A DNA stretch of 64,000 nt, from the NCBI GenBank assembly GCA_002441005.1, contig DJWO01000001.1, positions 1-64,000 of the forward strand, in the 5' to 3' direction. Shown piece after piece: positions 9,671 through 19,384 of the stretch. This DNA is from Candidatus Aminicenantes bacterium UBA6228 (lineage in GTDB: Bacteria > Acidobacteriota > Aminicenantia > Aminicenantales > Saccharicenantaceae). The translations under genes and the position numbers were made by a program. Position 1 is the first letter of the stretch. Each line of letters opens with the position of its first letter. A model generated the notes under the pieces. That model had not been told where the DNA came from and did not search any database. It saw only the letters and a program-made list of their open reading frames with translations.

Positions 9671-10982
9671 TTTTAATAAGGATATTATCTTCCTCCAGTA
9701 GTTTTCGTTTTTCTATTATTCTCGCCTGCCGATCTGTGATCAGATCAATAGCAGGCTTGGGCAAATAATTTTCTGTCAGAGTCTTAAATTCACCCAAATG
9801 ATTTCCTATAAGGAGAGTCAATTGCGAACTATTGCATTTCTTAATAAACTTATCGATCCTGCCAGAGGCTTTATCATAGGAGATAATTACCAGATGTGTA
9901 GAAGGAACTGTCAACATATCAAGAATGATCCGATTAATATGTGAATCACCAAACCCATATCCATATGTAACCAAGACAGAATTCGGACGACAAATTGCTG
10001 TGGAAAAGTCTCTAAACAGTTCGGAGTAAGGGAAATAAGCAGTCTCAATTGCTTTAGAAGAATTCGGATAAATAACAACTTCTTCAGCAGGGTTCTCAAA
10101 ATACCGTTCGTCGACCTGGCCGAAGGCCATAGGTAATTTAACTACTTGATTCGCTTCAAAACGCCAGTCAATCGAGCCATGAAGTTTAGTGTATTTAACA
10201 ACACCCTCGACATAACGAGGTTCGCCTCTAATACCTGGTGGATTGTAGTGATAATCAAGGTCGATTCTATGCAATCTCATTATCGGCTTAATTTTACCTA
10301 TAAACCTGTCTATAGTGAGAATACCAGCCTCGTCTAAGCCATATTCAATAATTCTGTCATAGTTTGTGGTGAATATATTAAGCCTACCCCTGCTCGCTGT
10401 TCTGCTGCCAAAGCTCAAAAGAAACTTTTCAAGACGAATTATGTTATCAAAAACCTCTTGACTCTTATTCTGGTCACTTTTATCAGGAATATTGTCATTA
10501 TTTTTCCCACTGGACTTTTCTATCAATTTTCTTTCTGATGCAGCTACCCCTTTTAATAGCTCTTTTAAATGATTGCCTACTTGCTTCTCTAAGGAGCGGG
10601 CTGCCCTGGTTCTTTTTAATATTTTAAGCCCTCTCAGTAAATCCAGTGCAACCCTTAAATCGTCTTCGAAATTTGCCTTTCCTCTATCAATGTCCTTTGC
10701 TTCATCGTCTGCTATGCTCTTTATTATATTTCCGAAATTACCGGCGAATTCAATTCTTGGTGGCAATCCCCCTTCTCCTGTTAGAGCCGTACTCAATCCT
10801 GTTCCAATCAATAAAGCCAAATGCTCGCTTTGGAATACTGCTGTAAGCCAGGGCTCTATTTTTTGTCTGATCTTTAAGAGATCATATTCGCCATTACATC
10901 TATACTCAGAATTTTCAATATCAATTTGTTCATTGCTTATTGACAAAACGTTTGGCTTATTTAGATCTAATTTATCGGCCAT
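9651..10982 (-). CDS. SIR2-domain protein, probable NADase effector
   Basis: 443-residue SIR2-fold protein. All the NAD-site motifs can be read: IGTGLSTAL near residue 60 (variant GAGxS), FTTNYDRIIE near 206 (TxNxD), KLHGSIDW near 266 with the catalytic His, and the C-terminal GYGFGDSHINRII near 344, typical of defence SIR2 proteins. By analogy with Thoeris, DSR and SIR2-HerA effectors it likely depletes NAD+ on infection rather than deacetylating proteins. It sits between the methyltransferase (10-base gap) and HerA (20-base overlap). A charged helical segment around residues 110-185 is specific to this protein. Partnership with HerA is inferred from position. Confidence 0.9.
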   Translation of the reverse strand: MADKLDLNKPNVLSISNEQIDIENSEYRCNGEYDLLKIRQKIEPWLTAVFQSEHLALLIGTGLSTALTGEGGLPPRIEFAGNFGNIIKSIADDEAKDIDRGKANFEDDLRVALDLLRGLKILKRTRAARSLEKQVGNHLKELLKGVAASERKLIEKSSGKNNDNIPDKSDQNKSQEVFDNIIRLEKFLLSFGSRTASRGRLNIFTTNYDRIIEYGLDEAGILTIDRFIGKIKPIMRLHRIDLDYHYNPPGIRGEPRYVEGVVKYTKLHGSIDWRFEANQVVKLPMAFGQVDERYFENPAEEVVIYPNSSKAIETAYFPYSELFRDFSTAICRPNSVLVTYGYGFGDSHINRIILDMLTVPSTHLVIISYDKASGRIDKFIKKCNSSQLTLLIGNHLGEFKTLTENYLPKPAIDLITDRQARIIEKRKLLEEDNILIKNGDIGG

Positions 10983-10992
10983 GTTTCCCCCC

Positions 10993-13900
10993 TTAATCTG
11001 ATTTTTTTGTACTATTTTTAATAATTTTTATATCTTCGTCTGTCAACCCATAAAGATTATAGACAAGATTGTCTATTTCATGCTCCCAATGAACCGTGTC
11101 AGCCGCCAAGTTCTGCTTTTTCGCCAATATTATCTTGTCCACAAGCTCTTCAATCTGTTTTATAATAGGACTATCAAATGGAGTGATCCTTGGAATGGGT
11201 ATCTTTTCCATATTTTGTTTCGACGCATAGGTATATTCTTCCTCAGAAGAAAACAAGACAATTAGGTAGTATCTTATTAAGGTCGAATTAAAAAGCGCAC
11301 ACAATAATTTTATTTCACTTCCTGTAATCATAAAAACCGAATTCAAAAAGTAAATGCCCGAAGGAATAATAGCAAAACTATATTCTGAATTAACGGGAGT
11401 CCAAACTACTTTTTCTTTCTCAAACTCTTGGTAATAGGCGATTTGGTCCTGAGTTTCGTACCATTTATTGCTTGTTTTCTTCCGAGCATTAAAACGCAGT
11501 TTAGGATATTTTTTGCCAGACTGTTCAAGCTGCCTGACATCAAAATTATCAAGAAAATATTTTTTTATAGCCGGATAGTCCTCAATGTCAATGTGAAGAG
11601 CAGGGAATGTTCCTATCAGCCAAAAGCCAGCCCATTCATAATAATAACGTTTGATATCACGCCCACGCAAAATTGGTTTAATAATCGCTTCGGTGCGACG
11701 CCGCTCGTCTTCATCCTGGCAATTATTTAGAATTTCCTGCCTTTTAGCCTCATCTATGATAAAGGCTTCGTTCAGGCCGGTTTTTATACCATAATAAATA
11801 TTCACGTTCCATTCTCTCAGTGGCTTACCTACTCGTTCTATTTTTTCCTTAAGCCGCTGCTCAGCATCATTACCAATGAACCAGGGCTGGCTGTCTAACT
11901 TGCTTAATACAACTCCGTTGTTCTTCGAAATAGCAGCAAAATCAACGTGGCCCTTTTTATTCTCTGTAATCTTGGCGGCTACCAGCTTCTTTTCATTCGT
12001 TGCTTTTTGAATTATAAGAATATTGGTATCAACGGTTGAGCTTTCGAATACGCCGGGCCCCAGGTCTATTAAAATCTTCGGATTCGAATTAAGGAAATAT
12101 TTCCTCAGTTTCTGTCCATATCCAGCTCTCACCCATTTATTAGAACTGATATAGGTAAGAATCCCACTCCGCCTCAGGATGCTAATCCCCCTCTCATAAA
12201 ACAAACAATATATATCGCCCATTCTGTCAAACGTTTTATAGCCCTGATTTTTATAAAGATCGGCATATTTTCTCCCGCTGTCATAAGCTTTCTGAAGTTG
12301 GATATAGGGCGGATTGCCAATGACAATATCAAACCCACCTTTTTCTTGAAAAACTTCCGCAAAATAAAGCTTCCAAGGAAAGAATGGCCTTGTTTTTTGT
12401 CCCTGGGTGTATTCTGTCAGTTGTTTTTCGGCTTGTTCGAGATTAAACCCCTCTTTTTCATATAGCTTGTTCTTTTCTATTTCAATAGCTTCTTTCCGCT
12501 GTATATCATTAGGAAGGTTTGAGCAAGTCTTTTCAATGATTTTAATCGTCTCAAAATAAAAACTCTTTTTTGTTTGCAGTTTTAGTTCAAATATTTTGAT
12601 AATAAGTTCGTTAATTTCTTGCAAAAGAGTATCTTTTTTTCGTTTATCTGATTCATTTTGAAACTGACTCTTTTTGCTTTGGAAATCATCAATTAAGCTG
12701 CTCAGCTCATTGGGTAATAAAGGGCTTTCAGCCGGGATAGTCTCTTCGTCGAGATCTATACCCATAAAGTTTGAAGTTAAGCTATCTCCCTGCATGATTT
12801 TAAAATCTAAATTTGGTAATGGTTCGATTCCCCAGTTACTTTTGTCCTTATTAACCTTTTCATCAACTAAAAGAGAAATAAAGAACCGCAATTTGGCCAC
12901 TTCCACTGCAATCTGCTGAATATCAACCCCATAGATACATTTCTGGATCAAATATAATTTTCTTCCATAATCTGAGTTCTTGTCTAAGAATTGCCTTTCT
13001 GCTTGTTCTTTTAATTTATTTTTAAGAACAGGGTCAGTCACGGCCATTTCAATCGCTTTTAGCTGGGTTTCTTTCCAGAGCTGGTTTTCAGGATCAAGCT
13101 TAGATAGGATAAATACCAGCTTATTAAGGACTCCCATAGGAAAGGCCCCGGAACCAACAGCTGGATCGACTATCCGTAAACTATCTATAAGAGCCACGAT
13201 TTTTTTAGTAGTATCAACGTCAAAAGGATTGATATTTTTGTCTGCATCCGGTGAGAATAGCCATTCCAGCTTTTCTTCGATTGAATCAATGCCATCCAGG
13301 CTGGTCTGTAAATACTGTTTTAGCGATTCAGTAACCATATAATCAACAATTTCTCTGGGGGTATAATAACTGCCTGTAGCTTTCCGAGCTGTCGTAGCTG
13401 TTTCTGGATTATAACTGGCCAGTAGATTCTCAAACACCTTTCCTAAAAGCTCTGGATCAAGTGCTACTTCCTGGTCATCGGGCACATTTTCATCTATCGT
13501 AAAGTTATAAGAAGAAAGAAGATCTATCAGGCCTGTGACTTTATATTTTTTGTTGTGGGTTCCATATTCTTTATTCAGATCGAGCTGCTTCTCATCAGAA
13601 AAAAATAAAACATTGGGGATGCTTAATCCAACCTCTTTATCCGAAAATCCATCTATCCTGATTTCTTTATTTCTCCCGTTTTCTTCTATTCTTCTATCAA
13701 GACAATCGAAGAGGCCACCGTTGAGAAAAGGAATATCCTTAAACAAAGAAATTGCCCGGTCTTTATCTTTAAAATATTTCTCATATCTATAAACCGTGTG
13801 ATCCATATAACTGTTGTTTTTTCCCTGATAAGTCCTCTGAAACCGGAACTTACGATCCTCCATCTTTGTATTCAAAGTAGCAAAAAACAGGTTCTGAAGA

Positions 13901-14658
13901 ATAGCTTTGTAATAAGTTGACTCATTGGGCGAAATATCAGTTAAGAGGGCTCCAATTTGTTTCTTATTGAATAGCTGCGGCGGAACGAGTCCCTTCTCTT
14001 TCATAAACCAGACAAATATAATCCTGGTTATCATCCTTATAACGGCAATGTTTCTGCCGTTTTCTTCTTTTTCTGCGTCAGGAGGAAAGGTTACTTTTTT
14101 AACTGCCCAGAAATACCAGTTGGCGATTTCGCTGTAGAACTCTTTAGTAACTTTTTCGACAGAAAAAGCTTCTTTTATCTTTTCAATGGTGGATAAATCG
14201 CCCTCACCTATCTGCCCCAGAAAAGTCTTATTGGTCAGTTCTTTGCTAACAAAATAGGTAAATCTTTTAAAAGTACTCCAATCTCTGGTCTTCCCCAGAT
14301 AATTGGTATAGATAAGGCTAAAGCGGAAGTTTCCTCTCTCGTCATAAAAAATAAAGATGCCGGCGTCGGCCAATTGTTCTTTTAATATCCTCTTGCCAAC
14401 AGCATACTGGGCTTTTTTGCCAGACCGTTCAGTAAGTTCCTTATTGACCAGGAAAGAACAAACAATTAGTTTGCCATCATCAAGTTGTCCTTCTGCTAAT
14501 AACCTGCCACCTGAAAAGTCCTCTGTTTGTTCAAGGGCCGGAAGAGAAACATCTGGGAACCGGAGTTTATCATTCTTTTGCCGGAAAAAGCTCTCAAATG
14601 CCTTTAGATTAAATTCTTCATTGTTAATGATTGATTCTAAGATTTGTTTACCGTTCAT
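10993..14658 (-). CDS. Eco57I/PglX-like adenine-specific DNA methyltransferase, 1221 aa
   Basis: Large N6-adenine methyltransferase of the Eco57I type. The SAM-binding motif is VDPAVGSGAFPMG (near residue 499), the catalytic motif NPPY lies in DIVIGNPPYIQL (near 780), and the last 350 residues form a TaqI-like target-recognition region. The first 180 residues (GKLIVCSFLVNKEL, IFYDERGNFRFSLIY) may be a nuclease-type domain as in type IIG enzymes, but I see no certain PD-(D/E)xK signature. It overlaps the helicase gene by 4 bases and is followed by SIR2 after 10 bases. The likely role is self-marking of host DNA, or both marking and cleavage; it could also work as a BREX PglX-like subunit, but no other BREX gene is present. 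Confidence 0.9.
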   Translation of the reverse strand: MNGKQILESIINNEEFNLKAFESFFRQKNDKLRFPDVSLPALEQTEDFSGGRLLAEGQLDDGKLIVCSFLVNKELTERSGKKAQYAVGKRILKEQLADAGIFIFYDERGNFRFSLIYTNYLGKTRDWSTFKRFTYFVSKELTNKTFLGQIGEGDLSTIEKIKEAFSVEKVTKEFYSEIANWYFWAVKKVTFPPDAEKEENGRNIAVIRMITRIIFVWFMKEKGLVPPQLFNKKQIGALLTDISPNESTYYKAILQNLFFATLNTKMEDRKFRFQRTYQGKNNSYMDHTVYRYEKYFKDKDRAISLFKDIPFLNGGLFDCLDRRIEENGRNKEIRIDGFSDKEVGLSIPNVLFFSDEKQLDLNKEYGTHNKKYKVTGLIDLLSSYNFTIDENVPDDQEVALDPELLGKVFENLLASYNPETATTARKATGSYYTPREIVDYMVTESLKQYLQTSLDGIDSIEEKLEWLFSPDADKNINPFDVDTTKKIVALIDSLRIVDPAVGSGAFPMGVLNKLVFILSKLDPENQLWKETQLKAIEMAVTDPVLKNKLKEQAERQFLDKNSDYGRKLYLIQKCIYGVDIQQIAVEVAKLRFFISLLVDEKVNKDKSNWGIEPLPNLDFKIMQGDSLTSNFMGIDLDEETIPAESPLLPNELSSLIDDFQSKKSQFQNESDKRKKDTLLQEINELIIKIFELKLQTKKSFYFETIKIIEKTCSNLPNDIQRKEAIEIEKNKLYEKEGFNLEQAEKQLTEYTQGQKTRPFFPWKLYFAEVFQEKGGFDIVIGNPPYIQLQKAYDSGRKYADLYKNQGYKTFDRMGDIYCLFYERGISILRRSGILTYISSNKWVRAGYGQKLRKYFLNSNPKILIDLGPGVFESSTVDTNILIIQKATNEKKLVAAKITENKKGHVDFAAISKNNGVVLSKLDSQPWFIGNDAEQRLKEKIERVGKPLREWNVNIYYGIKTGLNEAFIIDEAKRQEILNNCQDEDERRRTEAIIKPILRGRDIKRYYYEWAGFWLIGTFPALHIDIEDYPAIKKYFLDNFDVRQLEQSGKKYPKLRFNARKKTSNKWYETQDQIAYYQEFEKEKVVWTPVNSEYSFAIIPSGIYFLNSVFMITGSEIKLLCALFNSTLIRYYLIVLFSSEEEYTYASKQNMEKIPIPRITPFDSPIIKQIEELVDKIILAKKQNLAADTVHWEHEIDNLVYNLYGLTDEDIKIIKNSTKKSD

Positions 14659-17600
14659 GATTTTTGATTCTCAATAGCGACAATAATTTCTTTTTCTAAT
14701 CGTCTTTGCCTTAGTTTTTCCTTTTCCAGATAATTTTCGCCGAGTTCGTTTTTTAAGTCCTCAATTTCTTTTACGGACTTTTGAATCTTCTCTTCATTTC
14801 CCAATTCAAGATTAGCAAGGCGACGCAAGGTATAATCGGGCAAGGTGCCATAATCAATGATGTCTTCGAGTAAAGTCCGGAGGAATTCTTTATACCCGGA
14901 AAGTTGGTTGTCTGGAGGTAAGTTTAAAAACGTTTTAAGATTATTTATAGCCTGCTGTTCCAAACTTCTTGGCGCGGGTGACGAAGGCCCCTGTTCTCGC
15001 AGGTCCTTAATTCGCCCATAGACATCCCAGAAGTTTTCGCTTAGCTTGAGTGGCTTCTCTTCTGCTCCACAGACAATTCTCTCAAAGGCCTCATCAAAAG
15101 TTATCATAGCCGGCTCGGGACTGTTTTCCTGCGAATAATTAGCTCTATAAATGAACAAACGGCCCTTCTTTATAAAAACCAGTAGCTCATCTTCATCATT
15201 TGCTTTCGCCACTTTAACTCTAATCGGAAATCTGTCCAGTGACTTGACAAGGGCAGGATACTTTTCTTTTATCTTTTCGAATTCATTGACCATTTTAGTA
15301 TAAAAGCTTGATCCTTCTTTCTCCTCTGGATTCCGTTGGATCTTTTGATAGAGGCCTGAGGGCGTTGGCTCCTCATCAATATCGAATATCTTTGAATCTT
15401 CTCCCAGTGTGTTGTGAATGAGGAACATTTTATTGGAGGCAATTTCGCGCGACTTGACCAGCTCTGCCCCTCTTTCGGTTGGGAAATAATTCACGATATA
15501 TAGTTCGTCAAAAACCTTTTTGCTGATTCGATTTATTCGGCCAACACGCTGAATAACTCTTACCGGATTCCAGGGAATATCATAATTTACGACCATACCA
15601 GCCCGATTTAAGTTAAAACCTTCTGAGATCTTGTCAGAAGACAGAAGTATCGTGTATTTATCTTCGGGATGAGGGTAAGAAGCATCAAAGTTTTTGTTTA
15701 TTTCTCCTATCTTGCCTTCAGTTAAATTACCGGCTACGGTCAGGACCTGGTTAGGAAATTCTTCTTCGAGTTTGGGCTCAAGATATTTAACAGTATCAAC
15801 ATATTCAGAAAAAATGGCTATCTTTTTCTCTGGCTCTTCTCTAAAATGAATCTTTATTTTTTCGATGAGGCACTCTGCTTTGGGGTCGTTTTCAACCAGA
15901 TGCAATCTGTCGAGCGATTCAAGAATTGAATCAAATAAATCTAGATCAGATTTTATATCATTAAGAAATTCATCCCTGTATTCAAAATCAGAAAGCTTGT
16001 ATATCTTATGATTCTTTGGATAAACCCCTTTGTTCAAATCTTCCGCATATTTCCGCAATTCCTCTTCGATTACTTCCGGGTCTTTGTCATAAATTCTTTC
16101 AATCAGTCCCCTGTCCAGAATATATTTGTCTGTTTTTTCGATAAATTTAAGGACAGAATCCGTAATATGCTTGAAATTTTTCAAGCTCTGGGCAAAAGAA
16201 CCAAAGGAACTCTCAAACCTTTTGACCAGCAGGCGCCGCATAAAATCGTATAGGTTTCGCTGCTGGATGAACTCGAAATTTTCTTTTTCTGGGAGAAAGT
16301 CCCATAGTGTCTTTTGTTTTGCTTTCTCATATTCGAAGGGACGATACATGGCACCCTTAAATCTGCCACCTTCATCGGGATCAGCAAAATAATCCTTGAT
16401 GACCACATCATAAAAATCAGACTGCTCTTTGCTCAATTCAAAAAACCATTCTATTGGATCAGCCACTCTGGAAAGATTACTGGCTTCATTTTTATAGTAA
16501 GGATTACCAAGAAGATCCAGCCTGTTTCGGCGGATGGTAACTGGCTCAATGACGTCCCGGATTTGTTTGGCCAGATATTTGGAGCGCTCTCTGACCTTTT
16601 CCAGAGCCTGAGGCAAGGCAAAAGGCTCCCCGAAAAGTGCCAGGTAATAAGCGAAAGCTTTCTGGCGTTTTTTAGGGTCAGTTGAATTATGGTATTTTTT
16701 GATGTAAGCCAGCCGGTCAAAAGCAGTTTTAAATTCAGTAAATTTATCAACCAGATTGTTTTCTAACGTTATACTTGATTTCTTCGGGACGATAAATAGT
16801 TTGAGCAAGGACAGGATGTCTGCCGGTCGGTTGTTGAAAGGGGTAGCCGTAAGCAGAACAACTATCCGTCCACGGCAAATATTTTTCAGATATTCATAGC
16901 TCTGCGTATCCTGGTTCCTGAAACGATGAGCCTCATCAATGATAACTACCTCAATGTCTTGAAGTCTTCCTGACAATATCTGCTCCTGGAGCTTTTCGAG
17001 ATCCCCCAACGACCAGACTTCCCAATCGTAGAGCCCGAATTGCTCTTTATACATATTCCAGCCGGCGTCTTTTTTCTTGGGATCACCCATGATGCCAGGC
17101 GGGCAGATAATCACTCCCCGTTTCTTCAGTTCATGGCCGACGGCACAGGCGATGATGGTTTTCCCAAGACCTACCACATCAGCCAGGATGACGCCATTAT
17201 TTGTTTCAATTATGCCCAGTGCCTGTCTGATGGCATCAAGCTGGTATTGATAGGGTGTGTAGCCATTTTTCTTAAAAAGATTTACCAGTGATTGCCCGAT
17301 CTCTTTTTTATCAAAGGAGTCAAGATAAGTCTTTAAAACTAAAGCATAAGCCTCAAAAGGAGTTATTTTCCTGACCAGCGTCTCCCTCTTAATAAGCTCC
17401 AGTAGCTTTTCCCTGACTTTTTGATTCTCTGTAATGGCGACGGCCTCTTCCCACAAGCTGTCAAAATAGCCTTCTGCTTCATCAATTCCATAATCGCTTA
17501 TCTCTACGTTGAATTCTTCCTGAGCATTAAGCCCCCAGCCGGTAAGATTGCTGCTTCCAGTGATAAACAGTGATTTTCGACCAACCTGCTCAGGCTGTAA

Positions 17601-18026
17601 CTTAAAAATGTAGAGCTTAGAGTGATTTGGCTTGAGCGTCTTTCTAATAATCAGCCTGTTTTGTTCGATCAGCTCAACGAAAAATCTGACCTGTTCATAA
17701 AAGTCTTTGTGGTCAAACTTGTCGCTATTAATAGATTTTTTTAAGGAAGCGAGAAATTTATTCTGTATATCTTCGTTCGACAGGCGGCCGCTCCTGTCTT
17801 CAGCATCAGCATATTCAACCAGCTCATAGTTGAGCTTATCAACATTTAGCCCGACCAGGACCTTTATGATAACCTTGGGGTTTTTGGATAATGGAATATA
17901 AAGTTCTCTGAGGCCAGAAAAATAAAAGAAGCCGACCAAAATTTTCAACTCTTCACTGCTAACAATCAGTTCAGATAATCGTCTGGATAAATTAGAGGTC
18001 TGGCTATTGGTTATAAAATTATTCAT
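14655..18026 (-). CDS. PLD-nuclease-like / SNF2 helicase fusion, 1123 aa
   Basis: First gene of the defence operon. The N-terminus (residues 1-200) is a phospholipase-D-like nuclease domain with one HxK motif (HSKLYIF near 135) and GSSNLTGWG near 158. An SF2/SNF2 helicase follows: DVVGLGKT (Walker A, near 281), VVIIDEAHRFRN (DEAH, near 363), LLTATPFNN (motif III, near 392), IAIFSEYVDT, and SEGFNLNRAGMVVNYD then RVGRINR (motif VI, near 828). The C-terminal 200 residues are helical and uncharacterised. A GGGGGATGGAG site precedes the ATG. A single HKD motif suggests dimerisation or a binding-only role. Helicase plus methylase plus HerA matches the Hma-type architecture known from defence surveys. 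Confidence 0.92.
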   Translation of the reverse strand: MNNFITNSQTSNLSRRLSELIVSSEELKILVGFFYFSGLRELYIPLSKNPKVIIKVLVGLNVDKLNYELVEYADAEDRSGRLSNEDIQNKFLASLKKSINSDKFDHKDFYEQVRFFVELIEQNRLIIRKTLKPNHSKLYIFKLQPEQVGRKSLFITGSSNLTGWGLNAQEEFNVEISDYGIDEAEGYFDSLWEEAVAITENQKVREKLLELIKRETLVRKITPFEAYALVLKTYLDSFDKKEIGQSLVNLFKKNGYTPYQYQLDAIRQALGIIETNNGVILADVVGLGKTIIACAVGHELKKRGVIICPPGIMGDPKKKDAGWNMYKEQFGLYDWEVWSLGDLEKLQEQILSGRLQDIEVVIIDEAHRFRNQDTQSYEYLKNICRGRIVVLLTATPFNNRPADILSLLKLFIVPKKSSITLENNLVDKFTEFKTAFDRLAYIKKYHNSTDPKKRQKAFAYYLALFGEPFALPQALEKVRERSKYLAKQIRDVIEPVTIRRNRLDLLGNPYYKNEASNLSRVADPIEWFFELSKEQSDFYDVVIKDYFADPDEGGRFKGAMYRPFEYEKAKQKTLWDFLPEKENFEFIQQRNLYDFMRRLLVKRFESSFGSFAQSLKNFKHITDSVLKFIEKTDKYILDRGLIERIYDKDPEVIEEELRKYAEDLNKGVYPKNHKIYKLSDFEYRDEFLNDIKSDLDLFDSILESLDRLHLVENDPKAECLIEKIKIHFREEPEKKIAIFSEYVDTVKYLEPKLEEEFPNQVLTVAGNLTEGKIGEINKNFDASYPHPEDKYTILLSSDKISEGFNLNRAGMVVNYDIPWNPVRVIQRVGRINRISKKVFDELYIVNYFPTERGAELVKSREIASNKMFLIHNTLGEDSKIFDIDEEPTPSGLYQKIQRNPEEKEGSSFYTKMVNEFEKIKEKYPALVKSLDRFPIRVKVAKANDEDELLVFIKKGRLFIYRANYSQENSPEPAMITFDEAFERIVCGAEEKPLKLSENFWDVYGRIKDLREQGPSSPAPRSLEQQAINNLKTFLNLPPDNQLSGYKEFLRTLLEDIIDYGTLPDYTLRRLANLELGNEEKIQKSVKEIEDLKNELGENYLEKEKLRQRRLEKEIIVAIENQKS

Positions 18027-18264
18027 TTACTCCATCCCCCACCGTTAAAAGGTAGCTTTTTCCCTTTCCAATTAATTCCTTTCAGTAAAAAAAATATATA
18101 AGTTATGAAAATTTATTTCAACAAAAAAATAGCACCTCCCTGCGTCGTTTCGCTGACTTTATCGCCGCTTTAATCTGGACATTCAGTCCGGATTTATGTC
18201 CGGATACCCATGAGCAGCGGAGAAACCTATTTAGTTGGCAGAAGGTAAGAGGCCTGCTGGCCGG
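18027..18264. other. intergenic, upstream region of the defence operon
   Basis: About 240 bases. The part next to the helicase gene is very AT-rich and should hold the operon promoter, but no sigma-70 pair stands out. A short direct repeat of GTCCGGAT (about 18187 and 18200) is present. No ORF or RNA gene is recognised. Confidence 0.4.
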
Positions 18265-19080
18265 TTACAGCGTTCCGGTTGGTTTTTCAGCGTGCAGTTT
18301 CTCTACATACGCTTTGACTTTTTCAAGGGAGGAGCGGACGCTATTCTTAAAGAGCCAGGTTCTGATGGACGCCGGCACAGGAAAAGCTGGCACCACCCGG
18401 CTGCCATAACGGCCAATTGTTTTCCCCTCACCAGCCGGATATAACCTCCAGAAACCGGACAGGGCCTTCAAATCATGCGGCGCCTTTTTATCGAGCTCCC
18501 ACCAGAGATAATAAAACTCCGGCAGGAAGTGATGAATGACCGTGTATCTTACCTTCTGCCCCATGACTTTGACCTCAAATTCTGTCCGATTAAAATCTTC
18601 TCCCTCTTCAACAACCCTTAAGTCCTTTATTTCTTCCAGATAATCAATCTGCCTGTCAGTGGCCGACAGAATTTCCCAGGCTCGCTCCACTGGCACTTTG
18701 AATAGCACTACCGCCGCTATGACCGAATGCCCATCAGGCGTAACTTCAGGCGAGGAGGTCATAACCACTTCTCCGGCTTCGACCTTTTTTATCTGCTCGG
18801 GTGACAAACCTTTTAAACCATCCGGCCCAAAATCTGGAATCCGTAGCGAGCTTGTTTCTTGTCCCTGGATTGGAAGTCTCGAACTTGTTAAATATTCAGA
18901 AAAAACATCCGCCGCAGAAACAGAAGAAGATGGAACAAATAAAAAAATGATGATAAAAATTACTACAACTGAGCCACCCACCACGGTTTTTTGTCTGTCT
19001 TCTCCTAGCATCAATAGACAGCCGAATTCTGATTGCCCTTTTTTCACCCTCCCGATCCGACCCAAATGAATTTTTCTCAT
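18265..19080 (-). CDS. exported SRPBCC/START-like protein
   Basis: 271-residue protein with a long charged N-terminus and then a hydrophobic segment (VVVIFIIIFLFVPSSSVSA, about residues 38-57) ending in a signal-peptidase-like site. The mature part contains an SRPBCC lipid/hydrophobic-ligand fold: FKVPVERAWEILSATDRQIDYLEEI and the later RYTVIHHFLPEFYYLWWEL are typical. Ligand and role are unknown. It is a single gene upstream of, and divergent from, the tRNA-Leu. No strong ribosome site fixes the start; an internal ATG at 19011 would keep the signal segment. Confidence 0.72.
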   Translation of the reverse strand: MRKIHLGRIGRVKKGQSEFGCLLMLGEDRQKTVVGGSVVVIFIIIFLFVPSSSVSAADVFSEYLTSSRLPIQGQETSSLRIPDFGPDGLKGLSPEQIKKVEAGEVVMTSSPEVTPDGHSVIAAVVLFKVPVERAWEILSATDRQIDYLEEIKDLRVVEEGEDFNRTEFEVKVMGQKVRYTVIHHFLPEFYYLWWELDKKAPHDLKALSGFWRLYPAGEGKTIGRYGSRVVPAFPVPASIRTWLFKNSVRSSLEKVKAYVEKLHAEKPTGTL

Positions 19081-19193
19081 CTTCGGTTAAAATATCGGAT
19101 ATTTAAACTTTTAAATCAACCCTCGGCAAAGTCTCAAATAAGAGCAGCGGTTATTGACCAGTCCGCCTGATTGTGTTTAAATTATTCAGTGCC

Positions 19194-19279
19194 GCCGGGG
19201 TGGCGGAATTGGTAGACGCAAGGGACTTAAAATCCCTCGGGGTGTAAGCTCCGTGCCGGTTCGAGTCCGGCCCTCGGCA
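19194..19279 (+). tRNA. tRNA-Leu (anticodon UAA)
   Basis: 86 bases. The acceptor stem GCCGGGG pairs with CCTCGGC with one G-U pair. The D-arm region GCGGAATTGGTAGACGC is characteristic of tRNA-Leu. The anticodon stem AGGGA/TCCCT carries loop CTTAAAA (anticodon TAA), there is a long class II variable arm, and the T-arm is GCCGG-TTCGAGT-CCGGC. CCA is not encoded. A T-run follows at once. A mobile inverted-repeat element begins 68 bases downstream. Confidence 0.96.
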
Positions 19280-19384
19280 CTCCTTTTTTCCCCCTGTCTA
19301 TTTGATATTTATCATCTGGCCCGAAGAATAGGCCGCAAACTCCGGTGAAAAAACAGGGGACACAATCTATATTTCCTATTTTTT

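Noticed and set aside
7487..18026. BREX or DISARM assignment of the defence operon
   Set aside because: The methyltransferase resembles PglX and the PLD-helicase resembles DISARM parts, but PglZ, BrxC, DrmA and DrmB are absent and SIR2-HerA is present.
18180..18215. Direct repeat GTCCGGAT as a possible attachment site of the island
   Set aside because: Copies are only 8 bases, adjacent to each other, and no matching copy is seen at the other island boundary near 7490.
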